Assembly (NCBI GenBank): GCA_003116975.1
Contig: BGKB01000154.1
Span: 1 to 64,000, forward strand
DNA length: 64,000 nt
Direction of reading: 5' to 3'
Origin: Aurantiochytrium sp. KH105
Taxonomy: Eukaryota > Sar > Bigyra > Thraustochytrida > Thraustochytriidae
The position numbers and the translations under genes are program-made. This document shows positions 29,356 to 38,653 of this stretch, piece by piece; the stretch's first letter is position 1, and every line of letters starts with the position of its first letter. The notes beneath the pieces are model-generated. The model did no database searches and had not been told where the DNA came from. It saw only the letters and a list, made by a program, of their open reading frames with translations.

Positions 29356-29443
29356 ATTTCGTCCCGTTTTTCGGGACGAAATCATCGGCGAAATAGTTTT
29401 GCCGAAACGGGGTGTAGTCTCGGCCCGAAAAACGGGACGAAAT
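29356..29443. repeat. 88-bp nested inverted repeat
   Basis: The ends are a perfect 20-bp inverted repeat: ATTTCGTCCCGTTTTTCGGG at 29356 and its complement at 29424-29443. The left arm is itself a hairpin (ATTTCGTCCCG, loop TTTTT, CGGGACGAAAT, 29356-29382). The middle contains a third imperfect hairpin (CGGCGAAA...TTTTGCCG). This shape is typical of a miniature inverted-repeat element or a structured transcript. I see no clear target-site duplication. Confidence 0.7.
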
Positions 29444-29880
29444 ATCTAAAAATCAGAAAAGTCATTGAAAGAAATACCTCAGATCAAATTTAAATCTCGC
29501 GCGTTGGCATGGTTATTCCCACGATACCCCTCCGTCGCCATGCAAGTTTTCGGGGAGATTCATCCGGTGGACATGATCAAGCTTGATCGATCTGCAAAGT
29601 GGGTACTTGTTGGCATTGTAGCGGGAGCCTAACCACCGCTCTTCGTTGATAGCTGCGACGGCTGCATAGCCTTACCTTGGCGTCGCGTTGCGACGCGCAA
29701 CGACGAGATCACCCAGCAGACGTGCCGCAGCTGTTCTCGCATCATCCTTCTTCGCGCTGTGGTCGGCAGCGCAAGTTCGTCCACGCCATGACGCACGCCT
29801 TTGAGGATGGTGACGTGCGAGCGCCGCAGCAATAAATTCTCCGAGCGCAACGCAATTCTTAAATTTACTTCACGAAACTC
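29444..29880. other. Spacer between inverted repeat and transposon
   Basis: About 440 bases with no convincing gene. A 73-codon frame on the minus strand (29629-29850) has no recognisable features. No additional repeat seen. Confidence 0.4.
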
Positions 29881-31503
29881 CAGTAAGAGGGTCTTACACT
29901 GTTACAGTCAACGAGACCATAAATCGGTAATTAGCCTCTAATTTTTCCTTCCGTCCACGCGAGAAGCGGCGCTTTTTAAGATGAACTGGAAAAAGTCGAC
30001 GGCGTGCAGATCGCGACGAAGCGCGCGGCTACGACCAACGCCAGCGAGCACACGACGCGGACTTGCGGTGAAGAGGGGGTGTGTACTAAAACGATGAGCG
30101 GGTCCCCCAAGCGTCGCCGGACATCACTATCTCAAGAGCAAGGGCGTCCGCGAAATGAAAGCGTCAAAACCCGGGTAACGGCGACCATCGAGGGCTGCGA
30201 AGGAGAACTTCAGGCAATCAGAAAAGCTCGTGGACGACCGGTGCTCACGTCTCAAGAGCGCTTCATGGCTCTACACGCTTATTTCGCGTATCAAAAAGAT
30301 CAGTTGGCTTCGCAGAAAAAGACAGGCCGCAAGTGGCCGATTAACGCGATGGCAAACGTGTCCGCAATGCTGGGCATATCCAAGTCTACACTCGCTCCTC
30401 TTATAAAGAGCTGGACCGACTCTCGAACGAGTGAGACTGGCGATCGCAGTCTGCAACCAGTCTCGAATCGCGGCAATCGAGAGGCGAAGCCGAGACGTGT
30501 TCCAACGACGAAGCAGGTATTCTTCAAGATTCGTGACTTCGTACGCGAAAGGCGGCTGCGCCATGAGGCTGTGTCAGCCAGACACATCACAGACTACCTG
30601 GTAGAGACTGGGGTGCTTTCGATTATCCATGACGAAGGCGGTGTGATAGACGCCAAAGACTACAGTGCTGCTCTTCGCGCCACACAGTCCTATCTGGTCG
30701 CGATGGGCTTCTGCCGTGGGAAGCGTCCGGGAAAGGTTTCGCTGAAGGTCGAACATATTGCTCTGCGCGACGATTACATCGTCAGACTCTTACAGAATCG
30801 ATCCCTTCCGCCTGAGTTGCAGCTAAGGGAGGTCTATCTTGATGAGTCATACGTGCATCAACACTACCATAGGTTTGACAAAAGTCTATTTGATCCAATG
30901 GACGCGGAAGACACAACGACGCGCGTTCAACACAAGGGACGTAGGTATTGTATTTTGGCTGCCATTCAGAATTCGAGTCCAAAATACCCAGATCGTGAAG
31001 CTGGCCTCGTGCCAGGCTCTGTTTGGACGTTTTGTCCGCAAGCAGCTGACGCGAGCAAAGGAGACTACCACAAGAACTTCAACGGGACTAATTTTGCATT
31101 GTGGTGGCGGACGCAGCTCCTACCTAACCTTCATGAGCCGTCCCTGATCATAATGGACAATGCGAGCTACCACAAGACGCTGCCGCCAACCGCACCCGAC
31201 GTCGCGAAGCTAAAGAAACGGGAGGTTATTGCAGCGCTCTATCAATATCAGATACCGCACGACGCAACGAGCACAGTTGCGCAGCTGAAAGTTCTGCTGA
31301 AGAACTGGATCAAGGAGAAGGTGCTGCCGGAAGTGATCGAGGCAGCACAGAGGGCAGGGCATCGCGTCCTCTTCACACCACCTCACTACTCGGATCTGCA
31401 GCCCATCGAACTGATTTGGGCTTACGTGAAAGGAAATATTGCAAGGCAATACACGAAGGACACCACTCTCCAAGATGTGAAGCAGAGACTCGATGCCGAG
31501 TTN
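29881..31503 (+). mobile_element. Tc1/mariner-superfamily DNA transposon, right end missing
   Basis: A class II transposon defined by its transposase gene. The left boundary is a guess: at 29881 there is CAGTAAGAGGGTCTTACACTG, containing the palindrome GTAAGA-GGG-TCTTAC, about 210 bases before the transposase start. The right side stops abruptly at the ambiguous base 31503, where unrelated gene sequence begins on the other strand; no matching right terminal repeat is present. Hence the copy is cut, either in the genome or by the assembly. Confidence 0.6.
30094..31503 (+). CDS. DDE transposase, Tc1/mariner superfamily (partial 3' end)
   Basis: A frame of about 470 codons from the ATG at 30094. 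An N-terminal basic region (SPKRRR) and a helix-turn-helix-like part (NAMANVSAMLGISKSTLAPLIKSW) would bind the element's ends. The catalytic core has VYLDES (first Asp), IIMDNASYHK (second Asp) and a PHYSDLQPIELIWAYVK segment (Glu), as in DDE_3 (IS630/Tc1/mariner) enzymes. The second Asp and the Glu are separated by 83 residues, far more than the 34-39 usual in Tc1/mariner and close to the reported DD82E ('Sailor') group. The frame stops at the N at 31503, shortly after the catalytic Glu helix, so the last residues are missing. An upstream ATG at 29981 is in another frame. Confidence 0.8.
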
Positions 31504-33402
31504 TTATAATTTCTGTTCTTCAACTATTATCAGATCTGCCTTTGCGATTTGGGCCGGGTCAAGCTTAGTCATTTGAAATGAGGCATGGTCACCGGCCGAA
31601 TTCGAATTTCTAACGAGACGCGACTCCACGCTGCAGAGTCGAGCTTGGAGAGTGTCTTGGGCCTCGTGGAGGTCTCGCTCTGCACGCTCCTTGGCAGTCT
31701 TCAGTTTTTTGCACAAAGTTTTCAAGGCTCGGAGGCCTGCAGCATGCCGTGCAACGAGGTTTTCGGCGCGACGACGTGCCTGCTGCTCTGTACGGAGTTT
31801 AGCGCGAAGGCTATTTTCCGTGGCGCGATGTTCCTGCATTGACTGTTCTACTGCCTTTTCAATCTGCTGGGAGCGATGCTGTGCTGAAGTCCCGGCCACA
31901 CGTGCGTACTTGACTTCAGGGACAAGAACCTGCACAGTGCTCTGTAGGGCTTCGTGTTTGGCAGAGACTGTGTTAAGCGCCTGAAGCGTGACGGCAAGTT
32001 CCCCCTTGAGAGCATCGAGTTCGGTTTTATGAGCCGCTGCTGACTTGTTCACGTCTTCCGTTTTGGCTTCGAGTCGTGCCTCGAGTCGAGTCACTTTCAC
32101 CCGCATCGCCTCGAGCTTGGCCTCCCAGGTCTCCCGCGCGATTTTATGTCGCCCCCGCACGTGCTCGAGCTCTCGTTTGGTCGCCTCAAGATCTGCGCGG
32201 TCCTCGCTGGCTCGTGCGCTATCAGACTTTGATGCGGCAAGTTCTCTCGCGCGCGCTGTTTCAAGTTGCTGAACGCGCCTTTGCTCGTTGGCGAGGCGAC
32301 TGTTGGCGTCCTGGAGCCTCTCTTGCAAAAGCTCAAGGGCATTAGAACGTGCGGCGAAATCCTTTTCCATGCGCACTCGAGTTCTGTCGGTGGCTTGCTT
32401 GGCTGTATACAAGTCGCGATCGAGCGCGCGTGCGTGAAGTGCGTCCGTGTGCATACCTTGTTCAGCAGCTGCGAGTCGCGCCCTCGTCTCGCTAATTTCG
32501 CGCTCGAGAGAATTTACAACATTTTGATGCGCATGCAGCGGCACTGATTCTGCTCTCGACTGTGTCATTTGTTCCAGAAGTTGGCGATGCTCTTCGCGCT
32601 GCTTGTTTGCTTTCGCTGCCGTCGTTTTTCTCGCTGATTCAATGGCGGCATCTGCGATCGATTTGTAGCGCGCTGAGATGTCTTCTTCGCTCTTTGCAAT
32701 AATGCGCTTCGATTCAAGAAACCACTTCTGTTGCGCCTTGAGATGCCGCGATTCCAAGTCTTGAATCTTTCTTTCGTATGCCTCGGTGACGAGACGTACA
32801 GTTGAATCGTTCTCCTGCTTGCAAAGACGCTCTTGCAGAACGAGGAGACGCTCCTTCAAGGCGCGACGCTGTTCCGTTTCCCGGGCGACCTTTTCCTCGA
32901 GTGTTTTGACGCGTGAGTCGCTCTCGACAAGCTTTTCGCGCATGGCCGACGCCGCTGCAGCTTGTGTCTGGGCTTCGAATTCTGCAGCTTGCTTGGCCAG
33001 CTGCATTTGAGCCAAGTCTTGACGAAAACAATCTTGTGCGGTTTCATGAGCGCGCACGGTGCGCAATAAGTCGTCATAGTCTCCAGCGAGATCATGGAGC
33101 TGATTGTGGCGGAACAAATCGAGTTCTCGTCGGAGCTTGGCGATTTCTGCGGCTTGACACGAAGTTCTTTTCTTCTGGACGCGAAGCGCATTGGCTAGAA
33201 CAACCCTGTCACGCTGACTTTGCGCAAGTTGATCATCTTTGAGCTTGAGAGAGCATCGTGTTCGTTGTTTTACTGCTTGGTCCTGCTTTCGTCGCACCTC
33301 TGCTTGTTGTGAGGCCGAGGCGACGAGCAGCGATGTTTCGCGGAGCTCAGCCTCGAGAGCTGTCTCCTCGTCCGAGTCGGAGACTGACTTCGGGCCGACC
33401 AT
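31504..33402 (-). CDS. Long coiled-coil protein of unknown function
   Basis: A 632-residue protein, almost entirely predicted coiled coil by its heptad-like E/K/R/A/L content (for example EIAKLRRELDLFRH, LEARLEAKTEDVNK, LKTLCKKLKTAKERAERDL). The N-terminus is acidic with a possible phosphorylation patch (SVSDSDEETALEAEL). No enzymatic motif. Such proteins are often cytoskeletal, centriolar or Golgi tethers, but the family is not recognised. The stop codon TAA at 31504-31506 directly abuts the ambiguous base at 31503, so the C-terminus should be treated with caution. It is divergent from the Rab-like gene, 348 bases away. Confidence 0.8.
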   Translation of the reverse strand: MVGPKSVSDSDEETALEAELRETSLLVASASQQAEVRRKQDQAVKQRTRCSLKLKDDQLAQSQRDRVVLANALRVQKKRTSCQAAEIAKLRRELDLFRHNQLHDLAGDYDDLLRTVRAHETAQDCFRQDLAQMQLAKQAAEFEAQTQAAAASAMREKLVESDSRVKTLEEKVARETEQRRALKERLLVLQERLCKQENDSTVRLVTEAYERKIQDLESRHLKAQQKWFLESKRIIAKSEEDISARYKSIADAAIESARKTTAAKANKQREEHRQLLEQMTQSRAESVPLHAHQNVVNSLEREISETRARLAAAEQGMHTDALHARALDRDLYTAKQATDRTRVRMEKDFAARSNALELLQERLQDANSRLANEQRRVQQLETARARELAASKSDSARASEDRADLEATKRELEHVRGRHKIARETWEAKLEAMRVKVTRLEARLEAKTEDVNKSAAAHKTELDALKGELAVTLQALNTVSAKHEALQSTVQVLVPEVKYARVAGTSAQHRSQQIEKAVEQSMQEHRATENSLRAKLRTEQQARRRAENLVARHAAGLRALKTLCKKLKTAKERAERDLHEAQDTLQARLCSVESRLVRNSNSAGDHASFQMTKLDPAQIAKADLIIVEEQKL

Positions 33403-33750
33403 CGAAACGTGATCGGTGTCCTGGGCCAGGGATGCAAGAAGGCATCATAAAATGTTTCTCGCAAGGAAATCACGTGATGTAGCCTAGGATTTTATTCACT
33501 GTTAGTTATAGTACTATGTTCGTGAAAATGTCCGTTGACGAAACAGAAGCGCCGCGGCGGCGGGCCGACTGAGTGCCTGACCTGCCTCGCAGCACTCTGG
33601 CGTTCCTGCTAGGGAAATCAAGTTATGCCTTCATTTTACAATGAGCCAAGAGATCAGCTGCGCGACAAGGAAGGCTTGGGCCACTCAGCATCCTCCTGAC
33701 ACATGCAGCGGACGGAGAACCTCTGAGCTACTCGGAGACAGAAGAAGGTG
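33403..33750. promoter_or_regulatory. Divergent promoter of coiled-coil and Rab-like genes
   Basis: A 348-base spacer between two divergent starts, AT-rich around 33480-33530. It should hold both promoters. No distinct element recognised. Confidence 0.4.
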
Positions 33751-34680
33751 ATGGCGAAGCGACAAAGCCGCGCCCTGCGCGGGACCTACAGTGGCGGCTT
33801 ACGGTCCGTGTACAGCAGCTCCTCGAGCTTGTTATCATGCGCCGTGAGTGAGCCTAAGGTCGCGCCCGATGTGGCCAAAATGGTCATGCTTGGTGACGCG
33901 GGTGTTGGAAAGACTTCTCTCGTGCTTCGTTTGTGCCACGATACCTTTAACGACAGCTCGACTCCGACGCTCGGTACGTTGGTTGCGATTCCCTTGATCG
34001 TGTATGCAAAGAATTCAAACGTCTCTCTGACCATCAAGTCCTGAATTTTGCAGGCGTGGCATTTTCGACAAAGGATGTCAAGCGGGATGATGGTTCAAGC
34101 ATTAGGTTCCAGGTCTGGGACACGGCTGGCCAGGAGCAGTACCACAGCCTCGCAAGCCTGTAGGTGAGCGGAAATCGGATCACGCGTCGCACATGGGGAG
34201 AGCGCGACATTGACGCACGCGAAAATGCTTTTTTCTGAATCTCAACTACACAGGTACTATCGAAGCGCGCATGCCGCAGTCGTCGCTTTTGACGTCACTT
34301 CAAGAAGTAGCTTCAAGAGCGTGCGAACATGGATTCACGAATTGTCACAACTTGGTCCTCCCGATGTGCTCATTATTATTGTTGCAACCAAAACAGACCT
34401 TACAGAACGGCGTATTGTGACAGAGACAGAGGCCCGCGCGTACGCAGAGAGTAGAGGAGTCATGTACATAGAAACGAGTGCAAAGACTCGTTCCAACGTG
34501 AGTGAGATCTTCGAGGCACTCTCCATTCAACTTCACGGGCGTGGAGGGCTTGCGCTTGCGCGCTCAGGTTGGCGCAGCGCCTCAGCATGCACAGAAGAGA
34601 GTGACAATGACGTTGGACAAATCGTTCTTGAGGATGTTGGCAAAACACGCCGCCGGCGACTTCCTTGCTTCGCCGACTGA
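33751..34680 (+). CDS. Rab5-like small GTPase with two introns
   Basis: Three exons, 33751-33973, 34054-34159 and 34254-34680, with GT-AG introns of 80 and 94 bases (donors GTACGT and GTAGGT), give a 251-residue protein. G1 is GDAGVGKTS, the switch region TPTLGVAFSTKDV, G3 WDTAGQEQYHSL, G4 TKTD and G5 ETSAK. Switch and flanking sequence (YHSLASLYYRSAHAAVVAFDVT) best fits the Rab5/Rab21/Rab22 group, which controls early endosome traffic. Oddities: a 40-residue N-terminal extension before G1, Thr for the conserved Asn of the NKxD guanine-specificity motif, and a C-terminus ending LPCFAD with no double-cysteine prenylation motif. Splice sites join the conserved core exactly, which supports the model. 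Confidence 0.85.
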
Positions 34681-34787
34681 ATCGTGCTTTCGCAATCAAT
34701 GCAATGCATCTTCCTTCAAGATCATCTCTTTATCTCTCTCTTTCTCGTTTTCGCTTTCGCGCGCATGTGACGCGAATGCTTGAGCTC

Positions 34788-34837
<50 letters not shown>

Positions 34838-36185
34838 TGGCCGCCGTCAGATCTGTACCCGTTGCCGTCACGTCCTCAGCCTCCGTGGCAGACGGCACAG
34901 GCGTCTTCAACGAACTGAGCAAATCATCCCCGCAGACGGACTTTGGCTTGACCTTCTCGGATCAGGCCAGCGAGAAGGATCACGTCTTGGTGTGCACGCC
35001 GTTGCCCTCGCATCTCTCCAACCCGATCTTCTACTGCGCACTGCAGGCGCACGTTGACATCGAGAATGGGCGAAGGGAAATCATCCCGCGCGTGCACGGG
35101 CACAAGCGTGTGCAGCCCGAAGAGGACAGGGCATGATCCGCCTGGAGCCCTCTCTCGGCGCGCCACGATGGCACTCCTGGAGAACGCGGCTGTGTCGAAA
35201 AGAAAGTGGCCGTGTACGTACGTACTACCACGTGGGTCAGGAGTTGCGAGCTTGGCATGCGCACTGCGGCGCAAAATTGTTTTCGAAGAGGCTGAAGAGA
35301 ACGGGATTGATCTGCGCGGTAAAGACTGCGGATGAAAGGTTGACAATAACGTGCGAGCGAATTCGGACCCGACGAAGTCAAAACATTGTCACCTCGAGTA
35401 CAGAAGAAACAGGCAGGTCGAAGAAAGCGACAGCGGTGACATGCGAAGCAGTGGACCATTAGTCTTCGTACGCAAAGTCGCACTCTGGAAGAACAATTTA
35501 TGCCATCATTGTATGCGGGTCGGGGCCGAGCCCACGCAAGCTCGTGGGTCCTGGAGATGAAAAGTTCATCCAGCCTGCAACGTCCATCGTCGCACGTCGC
35601 GGAAAGCGCGGTCTTGATCGCAAGCAAAGGCTGCGCTCCCAAGGCCTTGTTGCGCGTGCAAGGTGGGCGCCGGAAACTTCACTTGCGGCGTGCCAAAAAG
35701 TCCTTTGGGGCGTGCAACTCTCGAGTGGCGAAGCGCCTTTAGCGCACTTGCGCCTTCTCTTGGACGATGGATGGCGCAGCAAAGAGAACCGGGCGGACGG
35801 AAAGACAGAGATTATGGTCGATTCGTCAGCCATAGGTAGGTCGGTTCGGCGGCAGGACGAAGTCATCGCGACGAGTGTTATATATAAAAGTTGTGGCGTC
35901 GCCTCTACCATACTAGGTAGGCAAAAAGGGGGCTGTTGCAACTTCGTCGTATACCGAACGCCGACGAAAAGTAGAGCAAGGGTACGAACGCCGACCGCTC
36001 CACCTTGTTAGAACACAGCAACAACAAATTATTTTCATTATGCCTTGTCGATTCGGCCCGTGATCTGTCTAACAGACACTAGTCCTTTTGGTGGTTGGCC
36101 TCGTGAAGTGTCACGATCGACGGCAACAGTGCGGTGCAAGGCTGGGAGTACCTTGCCTCGCATTGACTATGGTAAACTCAATTGA
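34681..36185. other. 1.5-kb region without a confident gene
   Basis: The region between the Rab-like gene and the nuclease-kinase gene. Beyond the CAG repeat, a plus-strand frame from 34771 to 35136 has protein-like composition after the poly-Gln (SKSSPQTDFGLTFSDQASE) but no ATG, so it could only be an exon or a remnant. Frames at 35133-35462 and 35544-36011 have ATGs but no recognisable features. A pyrimidine tract followed by AG just before the repeat could serve as a splice acceptor. I do not call a gene here. Confidence 0.4.
34788..34836. repeat. GCA/CAG trinucleotide repeat
   Basis: About 16 uninterrupted GCA (CAG) units. One plus-strand frame reads it as poly-Gln, another as poly-Ala. 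It is preceded by a pyrimidine-rich tract (34727-34760). Confidence 0.95.
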
Positions 36186-38201
36186 TCAGACGATACTTCT
36201 CAGTTGCGGAAGCAATGTTTCCCTCACGATCCTGAGCTCATCAGATGCCTCGCCCGGGCTCAACAGCTTGCGTGCGCGCCCTAGGTCAATCAGCTTGACA
36301 TCCCCGGAACTATTGATCACGATGTTACGTAGCGCCACGTCTCCGTGCAAATACCCGGCCGTGTGGAGCGCACTCAGCGCTCTCTCAATCTTGTTGGTGA
36401 GGGTGGCAAGGCCGCCGGAGAGTGAGATGCGCTCTGCCACTTTCGATCCACCAGCGCTCAAGGCCACGCCTTCCTGTGTCGTAAGCACGGCCCGAAGTGC
36501 AAAGAACGCGTCCTGGCCATGTAGAACGAGTTTTGGCAGAACTCCACCCTGGAGGTGCTCGAGCTCCCCGTAAACCTGCGCTTCGTGCAGTAGTTCGCGG
36601 TTCGCGGACTTGGCGTAGAGGGACACCGTCTTCAAAAAGCACCGGTGACCCTCAACATCAACGTTGCCCATACCAAGCCCGGCGCTGCACAGCACGTCCG
36701 TGCCATCGTGCTTCATCCAGTACCGCTCCCCCAGGTCGAGCACGATGGCGCGCGAGCCGTCGTCGGCAACGAGATTGAGTCTCTGCCCGAAAAGAGCCTG
36801 CACGTCTTGTGTGTACATGCCCTGTATGTCGGGCGTATCATCTGGGTCGTCGTTACTCCCATCGCTGTCCTGCTGAGGCGTGTCATCGAATCGCGTGTCT
36901 TCGTCAGCACCCTGTACGTTTGGACAATTGAACCAGTTCCAGAACGGCTTCCGCGGCTGGCCACGCACGTGCTCACTGAGGGCGTGCACATAGAAGAGCA
37001 GAGTCGCGTGGCCAAGAGCCATGCCGTTTGGGTTGCAGTGAGTGTCGTCTTGCTCTGGGTAGAAGGCATCCGTGACGTAGACGGTGCGTGGACGGTTGCC
37101 CAGGCGCACAAAGAAGGTCCTGTAGCTGTTCGTCAGCATTCCGAACTTGCACCCAGACATGACCATGTACATGACAAGCTGTCCCAAAGGGTCTGCGACC
37201 GTCAGACGCCAGCTGATCACATTACGACGGGGCTCGGTGCGATCGCCGTTTTCATCGAGTCGAATAAGAGTCCTATGGGAGCCCGAGGGCAAGCACCGGT
37301 TGTACTCATTCATGATCGAGATCCAGGGCATAGTCCCCGTCCGCTTGCACTCAACGCATGCTACAAGAGAGCCGTCGTCTACGGAACAGGTGTCACCGTC
37401 CACGAAACGGTCCCCAAGGCCAAAGCCGAGGCGCACTTCTCGCTTCATCTGATAACCGCACCCAAGAGTCACGGAACCACGCGAAAGATGTTCGATGACG
37501 GGGTGGAGGCCGTGGGCGAGTACCTTGTGGTGGTACATCAATGCCCAGGACTGCACCGGCGTCTCGCGCTCCGTAGCGTACTCCGCGGCGGAGCCCGTGG
37601 CAAGAAGCTGGGACATAAGATTTGGGTTCCCAACCTTCTCAGAGAGCAGCGTGGACTTGAAGATATCGAACGCCTCGTGCGTGTCATCGCCAAAGTAGGT
37701 CCAGGGTTCGATGAATCTGGGCTGGAAGATCCAGGGGACGCTGCCCGCGGATCTAGTCGCTCGAGACGATCTTACCGCTAAGGACCTGGGGTGAGGCGGC
37801 ACGGCTTCGGCTTCGGCTCCATCGGAAGCCAGAGCGGCATTCACGCTCCTTCGAAGTTCGCTCGTTCGTTCCCGCGCGGCGGCAGGGGGAGCGACGTACG
37901 CCACGTCGCTGTCGAACCACTTGTAAATCGTGCGATTGTCGCCCTGCTGTATGGCACCGAGACGTCTTTCCTCTTTGCGGCCGAGGTCCACACCGAGCGT
38001 GTCCGCACGCTTGCAGATTGCGGCAACTTGAGCGGCGCTGAGTCGCTCGATCCATGGGAGAGTGACCTTGGCTGCCAGCTTCGCTTCGTCCCACTCCTCC
38101 ACGCCTGCGAGCTCCTCGTCCGGTACAGGCACCAGGAAAGGCGCACCGACGCCATCCTGGGGTCGGACGCCAGTGTTACGAGCGCGCGCGTCCTCCGCCA
38201 T
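36186..38201 (-). CDS. Nuclease-kinase fusion of the Crinkler-related type
   Basis: A 671-residue protein from the ATG at 38201. The central part has a PD-(D/E)XK-type signature: GDRFVDGDTCS then SLVACVECKRTG (Glu-x-Lys, 284-286). After an acidic linker (SDGSNDDPDDTPD) comes a small protein-kinase-like domain ending with HGDVALRNIVIN (catalytic loop HGD for HRD, from 619) and IDLGRA (DLG for DFG, from 639). The 'REase plus kinase' layout matches selfish-element and effector proteins grouped with Crinklers in oomycetes, fungi and other protists. Known members act in the nucleus of the host or in conflicts between elements; the role here is unknown. The frame looks whole. It marks the right edge of the repeat- and transposon-rich stretch. 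Confidence 0.75.
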   Translation of the reverse strand: MAEDARARNTGVRPQDGVGAPFLVPVPDEELAGVEEWDEAKLAAKVTLPWIERLSAAQVAAICKRADTLGVDLGRKEERRLGAIQQGDNRTIYKWFDSDVAYVAPPAAARERTSELRRSVNAALASDGAEAEAVPPHPRSLAVRSSRATRSAGSVPWIFQPRFIEPWTYFGDDTHEAFDIFKSTLLSEKVGNPNLMSQLLATGSAAEYATERETPVQSWALMYHHKVLAHGLHPVIEHLSRGSVTLGCGYQMKREVRLGFGLGDRFVDGDTCSVDDGSLVACVECKRTGTMPWISIMNEYNRCLPSGSHRTLIRLDENGDRTEPRRNVISWRLTVADPLGQLVMYMVMSGCKFGMLTNSYRTFFVRLGNRPRTVYVTDAFYPEQDDTHCNPNGMALGHATLLFYVHALSEHVRGQPRKPFWNWFNCPNVQGADEDTRFDDTPQQDSDGSNDDPDDTPDIQGMYTQDVQALFGQRLNLVADDGSRAIVLDLGERYWMKHDGTDVLCSAGLGMGNVDVEGHRCFLKTVSLYAKSANRELLHEAQVYGELEHLQGGVLPKLVLHGQDAFFALRAVLTTQEGVALSAGGSKVAERISLSGGLATLTNKIERALSALHTAGYLHGDVALRNIVINSSGDVKLIDLGRARKLLSPGEASDELRIVRETLLPQLRSIV

Positions 38202-38653
38202 AGCTCGATGTCTTCTTGCTGACCAGACTTTCTTTCTTCTCTGTCTGTCAACAACTTGTATTTGCGCCTGCCGACGACCCTGGTGCAAATCGTCATCAGA
38301 GTGTCTTCGATGCCTTGCAGTACGGCTGCGCTCGTCGAGTAGTATGCGATGATGATATCACTCTGGTAAGGAGATTGTGATTGTTGTCTGCCGTCCCCAT
38401 AAGAAGCGTTTGCTGCGACCGGCGACTGCGGGTACGTTTTGCATCAAGAATCAGAAATCAAGATTCAAGAGGGTACAGGTCTGGTTAGGGTCGTTTCTTT
38501 TGTCAGTCAGTTTGGGAGCAAAAGGAACTGATCGCGAAGTGTGTTATATAAAACTCACGGTGTCTCCTGAGTAAAAGACGACGCTGCAAACAGAGTATAC
38601 AGGGGCAGGTTTGCTCTTTTTCTAACAATCAAGTTTGAGGTCAAGACAAAACC
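38202..38653. other. Spacer
   Basis: About 450 bases between the nuclease-kinase start and the methyltransferase end. A plus-direction sequence element GTGTTATATAAAACTCACGG near 38539 resembles TTATATAAAAGTTGTGGCGTC near 35879, a possible shared element. No gene. Confidence 0.35.

Noticed and set aside
29064-29396. A 110-codon frame with an internal peptide repeat
   Set aside because: The repetition is just the direct DNA repeat translated twice; no independent sign of coding.
31504-33402. Myosin, kinesin or SMC identity for the coiled-coil protein
   Set aside because: No motor or ATPase motif at either end; only heptad-like helices are visible.
36186-36600. BUD32/PRPK identity for the small kinase domain
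   Set aside because: The kinase is the C-terminal part of a longer protein with a nuclease-like domain, unlike the free-standing BUD32, though the compact lobe is similar.
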